Shown here piece after piece: positions 20,648 through 32,100 of a stretch of DNA of 64,000 nucleotides. This stretch comes from Ustilago trichophora (lineage: Eukaryota > Basidiomycota > Ustilaginomycetes > Ustilaginales > Ustilaginaceae). A program made the translations under genes and the position numbers. The stretch lies in contig OOIN01000002.1 in the NCBI GenBank assembly GCA_900323505.1, forward strand, positions 1,364,001 to 1,428,000. The letters are read 5' to 3'. The notes beneath the pieces were generated by a model. The model ran no database searches. It was not told the DNA's origin and saw only the letters and a program-made list of their open reading frames with translations. How positions within the stretch are numbered: the first letter of the stretch is position 1; every line of letters begins with the position of its first letter.

Positions 20648-22729
20648 ATGCAGGATGAAGACAAAAAGCCCGTCATCGACGGCCCGGCTATTGAAGCCGG
20701 CGTAGCCTCCAGTTCAACAGCTGTGGACGTGGATCTGTCGCCGCCCAAGAAACGCATCAAGTCGGCCCAGGCTAGCCGGCGTGCTTCGGTCGATCCGGGC
20801 AGTCTTTGGAACGATAGCATGGAGACAGAGGGCAGCTCCTCCGTCAAGGTTGAAGAAATCAAGGCCGAGCCAGAAAGAGCAACTGGAATCCTGGAAGGCT
20901 CACACACAGAGAATGTTCTGGCTCGGTCCACCGTAGTCAAATCGGAGCCTCGTTTACTCGATCCACCCGCCTCGTCAGCTGCAAGAACTTCAGTATCACC
21001 ATCCGAAGCAGAAATCGCATCAGCACCGCCTGTGAAAAAGAAAAAGACCGCTTCAACCAGCGCATCAACCAAAAGGGAATCCTCATCCACCAGCAGTTCC
21101 TCCACCAAAGCCAAGAAGTCCTCCAGCTCTGCCAAGAAAGCCTCTTCCTCCGACAGTCCGCTTAATCACTTCGAGCCCACTCTCAGCCGTAACAAAGCCA
21201 AAGTGGAGGTCTTGTCTCCTCCTTCCACAACCACCACAATCAAAGCTACCGGCGAAGAAGATGAAGAAGAGGACAACGCGCTATACTGCATCTGCCAGCG
21301 GCGGCAAGATGATGTGGAAGGCGGGATGATTATGTGTGATCGCTGCGAGCAGTGGTATCACTATCGATGCATGAGGATCACGGAAGATGATGCGGAGCTG
21401 GTGGACCAATTCATCTGTCCTCCATGTCATGAGGTCACAGGGGAAAGTACGACGTACAAGGAGGCCTGTGCAAGGCAAGGGTGTAGAAGGGCGGCTATGA
21501 AGCCATTCAGCAGGTTTTGTTCGGATAGATGTGGTGTCTTGGCGGTGACGGGCAATATGGCGTCGCTCAGGGTGGAGAAGAACGAAGGGGCGGTGGTGGC
21601 TTTTGAGGAGGACAAAAGGGTGGCAGTCGCAAGGAAGACGGAGGGGCTGACGGAAAGGACGGATAAGTACTGGGGGGTGTGGAAGGATGCTTTAGCCGAG
21701 GAAATGGGAAGCAATCTTGGTGTGACTGCGTACGGGCGGCGGCTGGGGCTGGCAGGAACATTCGCGCTGATGGTGAATGGAGACAGCCGCCAAGCAGACA
21801 AACCAGCTGCCGCCAACGCAATGCCGGATGGCACCGCGGAACCAGCACCCAACGGCACATCTGCACAGCCCTCTCCCTCGCCAACTCCAGCAGCTCACCA
21901 ACCTCCGATATCCTTCTCTTCCTCCGCTGAGACCTCATCAGCCACAAGCACGATAAGTATCGCTGAGCAACTCCATCTCGTCACCGATCAGATTTTTGCC
22001 GTTGATCTCGAAAAATCCCGCCTCAATGCGCGTCTTGACCGCCTCGATCTACGCAGTATCTTGCTCCATCTCGTGTCTGATCGCGTGCCTACGCTTCCAC
22101 CCGTTGGCTCCTCCTCCAACACTGCCGAAAATGTCGATGGTGAGGACGAAGAGATGCCCGACGAGCCGACAGCATCCAAGAAAGCCAGTAAGAAGAAAAA
22201 GTCTTTGTCCAAATCCAAATCCAAACTCACCGCCGACGCATCTGGTCCACGATGTGGATATGACGCACGTCTTCACTGGGATGACTCTCGGTTTGATACT
22301 TGGGCTCAGTCCAAACCTGGGCTTGACATACTTTCCTCTTCTACACCTCTCGATGGTTCCCTCGACAACGACGACGAAGACAATGACGATGATAACGTTG
22401 ATGGTGGGGTTGAAGCGGGAGAAAATGTAGGTGGGAGAGTAATCTGTGGTATGGCAAAGAGGAAATGTAGACGGCATATCGATTGGTCGAATCTGTGCGA
22501 GTTGGCGTTAGATGCGGAAAAGGCAAATCTAAATGCGGATTCAAGAGTGTTGACCCAGTTGAAATTGACATTGACATTCTCCGCGGAACGATTAAGAGAC
22601 GAGTTGGAGGCAGTACGCGAATTGGTAGAGGTTCAAAACACAATAGAGAGACAAAGGAGAGAGAATAGGGATAGAGAGATTGCCCTTCAGCTAGCCAATT
22701 TGGGAACGAGGAGAGGTGTCTCGATGTAA
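20648..22729 (+). CDS. SPP1: Spp1/CFP1-type PHD-finger subunit of COMPASS
   Basis: Protein of 693 residues. Residues ~213-262 form a PHD finger (YCICQRR, MIMCDRCEQWYHYRCM, FICPPC) with the aromatic residues used to read H3K4 methylation. Directly after it lies a second Cys-rich segment (ACARQGCRRAA, RFCSDRCG), the arrangement found in yeast Spp1 and animal CFP1. Both belong to the Set1/COMPASS H3K4 methyltransferase complex. The C-terminal part has KRKCRRHIDWSNL followed by a long helix (LRDELEAVRELVEVQ), also as in the family. The N-terminal ~210 residues are Ser/Lys-rich and probably disordered. The CxxC DNA-binding domain of animal CFP1 is not evident, as in fungi. The protein is longer than yeast Spp1 because of low-complexity linkers. 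Confidence 0.88.
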   Translation: MQDEDKKPVIDGPAIEAGVASSSTAVDVDLSPPKKRIKSAQASRRASVDPGSLWNDSMETEGSSSVKVEEIKAEPERATGILEGSHTENVLARSTVVKSEPRLLDPPASSAARTSVSPSEAEIASAPPVKKKKTASTSASTKRESSSTSSSSTKAKKSSSSAKKASSSDSPLNHFEPTLSRNKAKVEVLSPPSTTTTIKATGEEDEEEDNALYCICQRRQDDVEGGMIMCDRCEQWYHYRCMRITEDDAELVDQFICPPCHEVTGESTTYKEACARQGCRRAAMKPFSRFCSDRCGVLAVTGNMASLRVEKNEGAVVAFEEDKRVAVARKTEGLTERTDKYWGVWKDALAEEMGSNLGVTAYGRRLGLAGTFALMVNGDSRQADKPAAANAMPDGTAEPAPNGTSAQPSPSPTPAAHQPPISFSSSAETSSATSTISIAEQLHLVTDQIFAVDLEKSRLNARLDRLDLRSILLHLVSDRVPTLPPVGSSSNTAENVDGEDEEMPDEPTASKKASKKKKSLSKSKSKLTADASGPRCGYDARLHWDDSRFDTWAQSKPGLDILSSSTPLDGSLDNDDEDNDDDNVDGGVEAGENVGGRVICGMAKRKCRRHIDWSNLCELALDAEKANLNADSRVLTQLKLTLTFSAERLRDELEAVRELVEVQNTIERQRRENRDREIALQLANLGTRRGVSM

Positions 22730-22881
22730 TGTCCACGCAACCTCAACGTCGTCTTGATGCAATGCAAACAGCATAACACATCTGGCCCGAAGGGCAGACT
22801 TGGAATCTAGCAAGATGAGAATGATACTGACTACATCGTTCCATATCGAAGCCATAGCATCTGCCTACACGGCAACACTCC

Positions 22882-24498
22882 TTAAACATGAACACTAACC
22901 CGCTTACCACTCAGCACATCTTGAATCAGTTCCAACCTTTCATGTGAAGTCTTTCTCCTCGCTCCTTCCTGCAAAACTTCTGCAACTTTTACCCCCAACT
23001 TGACCAATCCCGCCGGCGGACCTTTGACCCCCTTTAATCCCCCAATTGCATGTTCCAACTTTGCCATTCTTGCAACAAAGTGACTTGCCACCCTATCATC
23101 CCTTGCAAAGAAGTACATGGGCAGTGGGTTGGCTAGATCTGCCAACTCGTCATCCCCATTCGTCTGCAAAGTCTGCCTAACCACCTCCAACTGCGACCTC
23201 GACAGCTTGACCAGAGTCCAGAGTGACATGAGCAGCAAATCGGACTGAGCGTTGGCAATGTAATCCTTGACCGCGGCCACTTTATCGCTCTTGTGTCTCA
23301 AAGAATCGGTGACGAACTGCATCACCTGCGACCGGCTTCTAGCGACTGGATCAGCTCCACCATCCGAATTCGCAGAGTATCGAACGTTCAGACAGTGCGC
23401 AACATCCTCCACAGCAGCATGCAGGAAAGGACTGCCCTCGGACATGACCAGCACCTGTAGGTAGGAGGCGAGAAGTGAGTTTTGGTCTTGGAAAATGCTG
23501 TGGTCGATGGCGAGTTTGAGGTTGACGCGAATCTTGCGTAGACGAGCCATGGTGCGTGGGTCTAGATGAAGCTTCTTGGGCTTTTTGACTTTGACCACGG
23601 TGCCTCCAATGGTGCTGTCGCTTTGAGGAGCATTCTCATATTCGTCTTCATCGTCAGGGAGCTGGTTGACGAACTTTGAGAGTGCCCCAACGAGGACAAT
23701 TGAGACGGTCTCCCAACCTTTGCCGAGAGAGATTGCGTATCCGAGAGGGGTGTTTGTCGACCCACCCGCTTGCGATGCAGCAGGAGAGTTCTTCGCGGTA
23801 GCCCCACCTTGAGAGAGGTCGAGAAGGAGGTCGAAATTGGCATTGCGGATAGCAAGGATGGTTTCGACGTCCTTCTTGTCGATTGCTTTGAGCAGATCAT
23901 GTGTCTCATATTCTCTTGGGGGTGCGATGCCGGCGAATTTGGACCTTGCACCTTGTGTTGAAGAATCGTCGTCGTTGCCAGTTCCACGTTCTTGATCCAT
24001 TACGGCGCCAGAGAGATGCCCTTCCCCACGCTCGTGCTCGTCTCCTGCAGCACCGGGCTGACGCACCACGATGCGCGAGAGGAGAAGAGCGATCAGCGCA
24101 TTGCCCCTATTCGCGTCACTCCTTTCACCCAGTAGCTTTGGATCGAGATCATAATTGAGATGCATCTCTTGTAACGCTGCCTGTACCCATTCTCGAGCAT
24201 GTTCGAGCTCTTGGCCTGGAAGAAGCTTCTCGAGCTGCGACTCGGGAATGGTCGGGAAGTCGTTTCTGTCGTTCAAATCGGCTGATACCAAGGGAGCGTT
24301 GATAATAGGTCTGGCCGGAGCTTTTGGATGAGCCGAGGTGGGGCTCTTGTCATTTCCTGAAGCAGAGGACGATGACGCTGCTCGCTGAGAGGTGGTGCGG
24401 AAGCTGAGCGCCCTTTCGACAAAGGACGCGGCTCCATGGAAGCTGTTTTTCGGCGTCGGGTTTGAAGATCCGCCAGGCGTTCTATGCTGACTATCCAT
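22882..24498 (-). CDS. conserved ankyrin-like protein of unknown function
   Basis: Protein of 538 residues. The first ~70 residues are Ser/Pro-rich. Residues ~70-500 are mostly helical and well ordered. A pair of helix-turn-helix segments (HDLLKAIDKKDVETILAIRN and TPLGYAISLG) resembles ankyrin repeats. The region after an acidic linker (DDEDEYEN) continues with helices and a conserved-looking block around YFFARDDRVASHFVARM. I believe similar proteins exist in other basidiomycetes but know of no assigned function. The start is the ATG at 24498 (MDSQHRTPGG); a GTG upstream was not used. The 3' end converges on SPP1 at 152 bases, and the 5' end is divergent from MCD4. Confidence 0.7.
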   Translation of the reverse strand: MDSQHRTPGGSSNPTPKNSFHGAASFVERALSFRTTSQRAASSSSASGNDKSPTSAHPKAPARPIINAPLVSADLNDRNDFPTIPESQLEKLLPGQELEHAREWVQAALQEMHLNYDLDPKLLGERSDANRGNALIALLLSRIVVRQPGAAGDEHERGEGHLSGAVMDQERGTGNDDDSSTQGARSKFAGIAPPREYETHDLLKAIDKKDVETILAIRNANFDLLLDLSQGGATAKNSPAASQAGGSTNTPLGYAISLGKGWETVSIVLVGALSKFVNQLPDDEDEYENAPQSDSTIGGTVVKVKKPKKLHLDPRTMARLRKIRVNLKLAIDHSIFQDQNSLLASYLQVLVMSEGSPFLHAAVEDVAHCLNVRYSANSDGGADPVARSRSQVMQFVTDSLRHKSDKVAAVKDYIANAQSDLLLMSLWTLVKLSRSQLEVVRQTLQTNGDDELADLANPLPMYFFARDDRVASHFVARMAKLEHAIGGLKGVKGPPAGLVKLGVKVAEVLQEGARRKTSHERLELIQDVLSGKRVSVHV

Positions 24499-24970
24499 CC
24501 TGAGGTCCAGTATCACTTTCGCGGGGCCGGTACGTTTTGAGCCGGTGGCCTGCCCGATGGTGGAGGTGGGATGACGAGGAAAGACAATTGGCAGTGCTCA
24601 GCCAAATCGACGTTGGTGCGCCAATTGCATGCAGGGTCGCGATGTGGAGGCTTAAAAGGACAAGAAATCCGGGTAAAAAAAAAATTGGTAGAAAAAATTG
24701 AAAATGAAAATACCAATAAAAACCAGGACATGGGAAGAGACTGTAATTCGGGTTCAGGGTCTGGCAATGCTCGGCAAATTCCAACAAAACGTGCACGGTC
24801 ATCTTCTTGGAGCATTCCGAAGCTGACTTTTTTCTCAATGACTGCTCCATGCCTCACGAACCCTGCCCCACTAACCCTACCTCACAGTCATCACCAGCAA
24901 GCAATCGATCAGATCGTGTTACGATCATCAAGCTGATCAAGCGTCACAGCGACTTCAAGACGCTCCGGAC
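24499..24970. promoter_or_regulatory. divergent promoter region, ankyrin-like gene / MCD4
   Basis: This 472-base interval lies between two divergent ATG codons. It contains an A-rich patch (24674-24725) and no clear TATA box. Frames crossing it lack good starts. Confidence 0.55.
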
Positions 24971-27900
24971 ATGAGCAACGCAGAGAGCAAAGATGCTGGC
25001 TCATCTGTGCCCGCATCATCTAGCCGCCGCAACAACGTTAATCCAGCTGGGTCAATCCAGGTAAAGAGGCTGAGCAAGATCTCCTCGGTACGTTTTCTGT
25101 TTCTCAGCTTGTTGTTTCACGTCATCTACATTGGCTCCATCTTCGACATCTACTTTACTTCGCCCGTCGTTCATCCTCAGCCACGGTTCAGCGTCCAGGG
25201 AACCTTGCCAACTGAGAGCAACTCTGCCCATCTCGAGGCTCCAGCAAAGCGACTCGTTCTTATCGTCGGCGACGGACTACGTGCCGATACTCTCTACAAG
25301 AAACATACTGCCGATGTATTACCCACATGGTCAGCCACTCGGGACCGGTCATTTGCTTCAGACGGTATCATGGGCTCATGGAGCGCTTTCGCCAGAGATC
25401 CACTTGGCCAGCCATATCCTTATCCTCTCGCACTCCAGTCGGATAAGTCGCCCGACACTCGAGCGCAAATAGCTGGTCAGGTACCCGTGGCGGCATTTGC
25501 AGCGCCATTCTTGCGCAGCGTTTTGCTCAACCGCGGCGCATGGGGCCTCAGCCATACTCGTGTTCCCACCGAGAGCCGACCCGGTCATGTTGCCATGATT
25601 GCCGGAATGTACGAGGACGTGAGTGCGGTGACCAAAGGATGGAAACTCAACCCGATCGCCTTCGACTCGCTGTTGAACCAGTCGAGCCACTCGTTTGCCT
25701 TTGGCTCCCCCGACATTGTTCCCATGTTTGCCCAAGGTGCAGCCGCTGATCGCGTGGACATGTGGACTTACAACGAAGAGGACGAAGATTTCACAAAGGA
25801 TGCCTCTCACCTCGATCTCTGGGTGCTTGACCGCTTGAGGGAGCTTCTAGACAAAGCCAAGAACGACAAAGAGCTTAGCCTCAAGATGCGAGAGCCAGGT
25901 ACCGTCTTCTTCCTCCACCTCCTGGGCCTCGACACGACTGGACACACCTATCGACCGCTTTCGCCGGAATATGTCGGAAACACCATCGTCGTCGATGCCA
26001 TTGCACGCGAGGTCGAAAAGCTTATGGATGACTTCTATCAGCACGACGGTCGCACTGCCTACTTTTTCACGGCAGATCACGGCATGAGCCTTAAGGGCAA
26101 CCACGGTGATGGCGATCCTCACAATACGCGTACACCTCTCGTTGCATGGGGCGCCGGAGTGCGTGGTCCCCAGCCAGCTACCGCGCAACAAAAACGAGAT
26201 GCAAGATCGGAGCAGATCCAAGACCCGTACTTTGCCGATTGGCATCTTGATGATATCAGCCGAGCTGATATCGACCAGGCAGACATCACGCCGCTGATGG
26301 CGACTATTCTGGGTGTGCCCGTTCCAGCCAATTCTGAGGGGCGACTGCGGCTTGATCTCGTCGACTTGTCTGAAGAGCACAAGGCTCGTGCACTTGTGGC
26401 AAATGCGCAACAGGTTCTCGAGACCTACCGCGTCAAGCACAATTCGCGCGCTCGACGAATGGTGCGTTTCAAGCCATTTGCGCCGCTCTCCCGTGACATG
26501 GACGAAAAGCGTCCCGGCGAGAAGAGAGTCGCTCAGATTCAAACAAACATCGACGAGGGCAGGTATGACGAGGCTATTGCGATGACCAATACGCTCATGG
26601 ACCATGCCATCGAAGGTGCACACTATCTACAGACTTACGACTGGTTGCTGTTGTGCTCGATCGTCACCGTCGGATACATTGGCTCCATGGTCTACGCTTT
26701 TTCATTCCTTCTGCGTAACCATATGCTGCCCGACGATGTTGTTGCTTCGTTGACACCCGCCTCGAACACAAAGCCGCAACCAAGCATGTTGAAATTCGTC
26801 CTCGCTCCCATCTCGGGTTCCGTTTTTGCGTTGTTTGCTGCGCAGGAGATGCCGATCTCGTACTATCTGTACACCGCCCTGGCCTTCCTTTTCTGGGGTC
26901 GGGTCGTCGATGATTTGCCACTTTTTGCTGCGGCTTACCATCAGATGTTACAATCAAACGGAGGTATCTCGATGCCAAACACGGTACTGGCAGTATTCGC
27001 AAGTCTGGCAATGCTGGAGCTTATTGCGGTAGGCTATCTATATCGAGTAGCTTGGTTTGTCGGCTTGATCCTCCTTGGCTTTGCTTGGCCAGCGTTTGGG
27101 TTGACTGCCGACTTCAAGTCGGATAACGAAGGGCTTGTGTTGGTCTGGGCCCTGTCGTGCCTCATGACGGGTCTGTTTACGATTGGAGATGTCAACAAGG
27201 AAGAGAGCATCTTGCTGCTCATGCTCAGTGCCGTCGCCTTTCTTGCAGCTGGCTACTTTGTACTCAAGCGTCCGCATCTCTTCTTCCCGCGATCTGCTGA
27301 TCCCACTCAGACTTTCAAAGACAGCGAGAAGGGCGATTCGACCAAGGACGCACACAACAGACGAGTCCAAGATGCACATTCAGTTCATCTCAAGCACACT
27401 CTACGAACTCTTCGTGTGCAGCTCGTAGTGCTTGTTGTAACTTCTATCACCACAGCTATCTCGGCTCGATCATTGCGACTCAAGCAAGGTCTTCCCTTTG
27501 TGACGCAGGTGCTGGCCTGGATCTGCCTCACGATCTGCTTCATCTTTCCCTTTGCATACGGCTTCCGCCGTGCGGTATCGATCAAGGCAGGCGCAGATGG
27601 CAAGACAAGGACTGTGGTCAGGCAGCCGAGCAGTCAACGACTCGCAATGGTGGTGTTTGCGTTCGCGCCGGTATTTGTGCTGCTTTCGTTGCGAGACGAG
27701 GTTTTGTTCTTCGGCTGCTACACGGTGACATTGTTGGTGTGGGCAAAGCTCGAAGGCTCCCTTCACGAGCAGAAGTCAGAGGAGAGGGAAACAAACAGAC
27801 TTGTGCAGCTCCCCGAGCTTCGAGTGAGTTTATTCTATCTCTTCTTTCTGCACATTGGCTTTTTCGGAACAGGCAACATCGCTTCGATATCCTCGTTCTA

Positions 27901-28312
27901 CCTCTCACCTGTCTACCGACTGGTACCGATCTTCAATCCGTTTCTCATGGCAACCTTGCTATTGGTCAAGATTCTGGTCCCCTTCCTCATCCTCAACGCC
28001 GTCTTTTCCCTCCTCGCTACCACGCCTCCTTTGTCATCCAAGGCGACACTCGCCAAGAATATTGATAGAGGCCTCAAGCTGATGGGTGATACAGCGCCAG
28101 GTGGTCTTGGATTGGAGTCAGGCTTGAGCCTGGTGTTTGGCGCAGGAATTGCAGCCGACGTGCTTGCTCTGAATTTCTTGTTTGCAGTTAAAAGCGAAGG
28201 AAGCTGGCTCGAGATTGGGCAAACCATCACTCACTTTGTCATGGCAAACCTGCTTCAGATCTTTATGTTGGCGTTGGCGGCGGCGAGTTCAGTGGTCCTT
28301 GGTCAGGCTTAG
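24971..28312 (+). CDS. MCD4: GPI ethanolamine phosphate transferase 1 (Mcd4/PIG-N)
   Basis: Membrane enzyme of 1113 residues that adds ethanolamine phosphate to the first mannose of the GPI anchor in the ER. A signal-anchor helix near residues 38-60 is followed by the family signature FDIYFTSPVVHP. The luminal alkaline-phosphatase-like domain shows metal and catalytic residues: VGDGLRADTLY (D101), TESRPGHVAM (T200, the expected nucleophile) and TADHGM (D369, H370). FAFGSPDIVPMF is also characteristic. From about residue 550 there are many membrane helices (PigN domain), interrupted by a hydrophilic loop around 780-810. It is about 190 residues longer than yeast Mcd4, mainly in loops. The start ATG is the first in frame and gives the expected short cytosolic N-terminus. 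Confidence 0.93.
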   Translation: MSNAESKDAGSSVPASSSRRNNVNPAGSIQVKRLSKISSVRFLFLSLLFHVIYIGSIFDIYFTSPVVHPQPRFSVQGTLPTESNSAHLEAPAKRLVLIVGDGLRADTLYKKHTADVLPTWSATRDRSFASDGIMGSWSAFARDPLGQPYPYPLALQSDKSPDTRAQIAGQVPVAAFAAPFLRSVLLNRGAWGLSHTRVPTESRPGHVAMIAGMYEDVSAVTKGWKLNPIAFDSLLNQSSHSFAFGSPDIVPMFAQGAAADRVDMWTYNEEDEDFTKDASHLDLWVLDRLRELLDKAKNDKELSLKMREPGTVFFLHLLGLDTTGHTYRPLSPEYVGNTIVVDAIAREVEKLMDDFYQHDGRTAYFFTADHGMSLKGNHGDGDPHNTRTPLVAWGAGVRGPQPATAQQKRDARSEQIQDPYFADWHLDDISRADIDQADITPLMATILGVPVPANSEGRLRLDLVDLSEEHKARALVANAQQVLETYRVKHNSRARRMVRFKPFAPLSRDMDEKRPGEKRVAQIQTNIDEGRYDEAIAMTNTLMDHAIEGAHYLQTYDWLLLCSIVTVGYIGSMVYAFSFLLRNHMLPDDVVASLTPASNTKPQPSMLKFVLAPISGSVFALFAAQEMPISYYLYTALAFLFWGRVVDDLPLFAAAYHQMLQSNGGISMPNTVLAVFASLAMLELIAVGYLYRVAWFVGLILLGFAWPAFGLTADFKSDNEGLVLVWALSCLMTGLFTIGDVNKEESILLLMLSAVAFLAAGYFVLKRPHLFFPRSADPTQTFKDSEKGDSTKDAHNRRVQDAHSVHLKHTLRTLRVQLVVLVVTSITTAISARSLRLKQGLPFVTQVLAWICLTICFIFPFAYGFRRAVSIKAGADGKTRTVVRQPSSQRLAMVVFAFAPVFVLLSLRDEVLFFGCYTVTLLVWAKLEGSLHEQKSEERETNRLVQLPELRVSLFYLFFLHIGFFGTGNIASISSFYLSPVYRLVPIFNPFLMATLLLVKILVPFLILNAVFSLLATTPPLSSKATLAKNIDRGLKLMGDTAPGGLGLESGLSLVFGAGIAADVLALNFLFAVKSEGSWLEIGQTITHFVMANLLQIFMLALAAASSVVLGQA

Positions 28313-29192
28313 ATTTGGCACCATCTCATACAGCGGAAGAGGATGAGACATTTTGACAATGTACTCAGCTTCAACCATCAAATATCGAGCAATCTATTCA
28401 ACCGGACCATGTGTGACACGGCATCGACACCATGCTTGATTTGCTACACATGAAGTGAATAGACCATGGCAACAGCCGCTGATATGAGAATGACTGAGCA
28501 CTTCGGAAATCGGAGGGTGGCTCTGACTGTACAGAAAAGCAGAACGCGTCTGTAATGGCTCAGACCCGCATACGGTAAGTTAGGGCGCGATAGACTGCCT
28601 GAATGCATTGTTGGAATCCCCTTTTTTTTGGAGTTTCAACGCGGACCCTGCTGCGCTCCCGTTTTTGACTTCTTCGCTTGAGTTACTTGATTCCCCACTC
28701 TCACCCCTTCCTTCATCATCGCCTTTCACCGACCACACGGTCAAGCCATCTCTCTTCCTTACGTCTATCACTCGAGACGACGCAGACAAGCACAAAGGGC
28801 GACAAAAGGACGAGTACAGTTTTCAAGCATCTTCGCAGCTTACCTCTTCGATTAACTGTCCACCATCCGTCCCTTTTCAACCTTTGCGTATCGGCATGTA
28901 TTTTCGATCAAACTTCCGCCTTAATTCTACTCGAAAATAGCCTCAGCACCTAAGCATATCTACGGACTCCTCATTGGCGCTGATCAGCACCACTAACTTG
29001 TCGACAAGACTGACGTACAATACACGATCAGCAAAGTCTGTATCCACATCTCGTGCTCATGGCACTTCGGACGGTCAAGCGCTTGCGCCAATGCACATAG
29101 CGGCATTCTTATCACCGCCAGCATCCACACTTCTTTAACGGTCCCGGAATTTGACCCTCGCGCGCACACCAATACAACATAATCCAGGCAAT
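28313..29192. other. intergenic region, 0.9 kb
   Basis: 3' flank of MCD4 and promoter/leader of the chromodomain gene. Short pyrimidine-rich stretches occur (28620-28760). No gene or RNA was recognised. Confidence 0.6.
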
Positions 29193-32100
29193 ATGCCTCC
29201 CGACCGAATCGCTCTGGACTCCTCGGACGAGGAGAGAAAGTACCCTATTCGATCGCGTCGACTCATTGCGCAGCGCCTACAAGAATGGGAGAACGAAGTC
29301 GACGAACTCGAATCCGATGCTGACGACGACATCCAACTAGCAGTCCAGCCGCCACCTAGGCCATCGCCGTCACGCCAAAATAAGCGAAATGCACCGGACG
29401 ACGCGGAAGCACAGCAACGTCGGCAAGAGAGGAGAAAAAAGAGAGAGCTGGCAAAGGACGAGAAACGAGAGCGTCGACGCGCAGAAAAGAGAGCCGCAGC
29501 CGCAGCCGTCAAGCAGAGCGGAGTCAGCGGTCCATCTCCACCTCGCGACAGCGCATCATCCTCCGCTGCACCTGCTACACAAGCTGCCCTGCTGTCCACG
29601 TCCTCTCAACATCACAACGGCACTGGACCGCCTCGTGTCTCACAAGCCGCTAACTTCAGCGAGAGCGACGAAGCCCCTCTCCCCTCCCTTGTCGTGAAGC
29701 GCGCCTCAACGGCAGGGCCTAGACTGGAGCCAAGGCGTTCCCCTGCGCCCATGAGCGAAGACGAGGTCGAGTTCATCGCTTCACAGTCTTCAAGCGCTCA
29801 AAATACGAATGCCGCCCCTGCAAGATCAAGCTCGGTGCCCGTCATCATCGAGCCCGAAGACAACCAACCACCAACGCAGCGAGCTTCTTCTGCTCATCTC
29901 AAAGAGCCCAACGCGTCAGGCCGAGCCGCAAGCCCCATCGAACTGGGCAGCTCAGACGCGCCACCCGAGCCGGACTTTGACCCAGAGCTAGACGACATTT
30001 CCGACGTGAGTTCCGTCTCCTATGACGACTCGGAAGAGTATGAAGTGGGGGCCGAGTTCTACACCAGCTCGGAAGGCTCCGTGCACGCCTCAGACAGTGA
30101 AGACGGCCTTGGCTCCTGGACCGAATACGACAAAGAAAATTGGCAAGGATCTACGGCTCATCTCGACGAAGCGTACGATGGCAACTTTGATGTGCGCGCT
30201 GTGCTTCGCCACCGCAAGAATCCTCGTCGTGGCTTCATCGAGTATCGCACCGTCTGGGCGGGATACCCAATTTATTCATCCACATGGGAACCCGAGTCGC
30301 ACTTCAACAGCAAGCGTACCCTTCGCGAATACTGGGATCGTCAGGGTGGACGTCCTCAAGATGTGCCTCACGATCCAAACGAGTACTCTACCCATGACTC
30401 TGACACGGATGTCGCTGTCAACCGTCGTCCACGTTGGCGCGCCCATGCGGCAAAGAAGAAGAAGCGCCGAGAGGTGCGTCGAGACAAGGTGCAGCTACGT
30501 CAGTACTTGCTGTCACTCAGCGAGGAGCGCGCAAAAGCTAAGGCCAAGGAGGAGGAAAGGTACGCCAAGTTCCGTCGCGCCAACCGCCTCACTCTGGATA
30601 CGGAGCGCATTCGCGAAAAGGGAACCAGTCGCAGCTACCAGAAACGAATCGAAAAGATGCAACAGAAGAAGTGGAGTCGAAATGGTGGGAGCGGTGGGTC
30701 CGACGCTGCTGGTCCTTCTCGTTTCGGAATCACGCACGCCAACCGCAATCTGGTCGACGTGTCAATGAAGGCACGCTCTGGCGCCGCCTCGGGCATCAAC
30801 TCGGCTCGCACGCGCGTGTCGCAACTCAACGACAGCATCCCCGAGGCTGATGAGAACCTGATGACCTTCCGCAGATCTGCTCCAAACTTGACTGGTCTCG
30901 GCTCCTCAACGATGGCACCCCTCCGGGAGGGATCTGGCTTTATGCCTGCAACAGCACGACCTACAGTGCGTCCCACTGTTGCCGCAGGATCATCGGGCGC
31001 ATCGGGCTCGGGCTCAGCAACCCAGGCGCCGGCTCCGCGTCCCGCGCCGGGCAGCTTCAAGGGCGCTCACCGACGCGAGCCCAAAGTCCAGATGAAGGAA
31101 GGCTTTGGCGTCTTCCTCAAAAAGCTTCACAACGAGAGTGCCAATGCTCAGGATAGGCGAGCCAACGACACGAGTGCTCCGCCGCCCCGAGCGCCAACCC
31201 ACTCCAGCGGCCAGCCCGTCGCTACGGCTCGACGACTCTCAGAGGCCCGCAGGCCAAATCTGCTGGTACTGAAGCCGGTAGAGGACTTCAAGAGCGGAAG
31301 CCGTCCCGCTCGTCCGGCTGCGACCGCGTACGCAGCCAGCTCCTCTTCTTCTGATTCTGGCGATCACGACACCTTCGGTATACCCGAAATGAGTGCTGTG
31401 CGCAACAACTTTAACCCTCACCAGCCGGCTCCCCCCTCCGACGACGAGGCAAAGCGGGAAGCTGCGATCAAGCGCAGCATTCCCATACCACGCGTCGAGG
31501 ATCCTCGACGTCGCCCCCCTCAGATCCCTGCGGGAAGCGCTCAAAATTCAACGCAATCTCCGTGGTCGCCTATCGAGGACGATGTTCCGTTTGTACCTCA
31601 AGATGCCGAAAACACCGCTTCGAACGTTGAACAGGCGTCCGTACTTACAACCCCCAGGTCACCAGTCGAAAACGTAAACCACGGGCGAAGCCATACGGGA
31701 CCTCCTTCAGAGCCGCCAAAACGCATTGTCGGACTCGCCTGGTGCGAATTGGTCATCGGTCACAATAGCATGGAGTTGGAGGCAGCCTTCTGCGCGTCAG
31801 ACTCGCTGTCATCTGACCGCTTACAGGCTCTGGGACTGGGTGGCTCTGGAAGGCAAGTACGATTCGATAAGTTTATGCCCTTCGCGTGGATGCGGGATCA
31901 CTTCGCCAGGCACGGTGTTAAGAAGGACGAAGCGATGCTCCTCAATGCCTACGGTAACGCTCTCTATCAAGACAGAGCCTCCCTCGATCAGATCTCTGAG
32001 CAGCTCAAAGCTTCAGATGTGGCTCTGCTCGCTGACGTCGAGGAAGTTGCCCCTGGTGAAGATCGTGCCGGACAGCACGAGTACTTTGTTGCTTTCTCAA

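Noticed and set aside
29135..29599. Antisense frame of 154 codons over the chromodomain gene start
   Set aside because: Mirror of a Ser/Arg-rich coding region; Ser/Leu-rich shadow translation with no motif.
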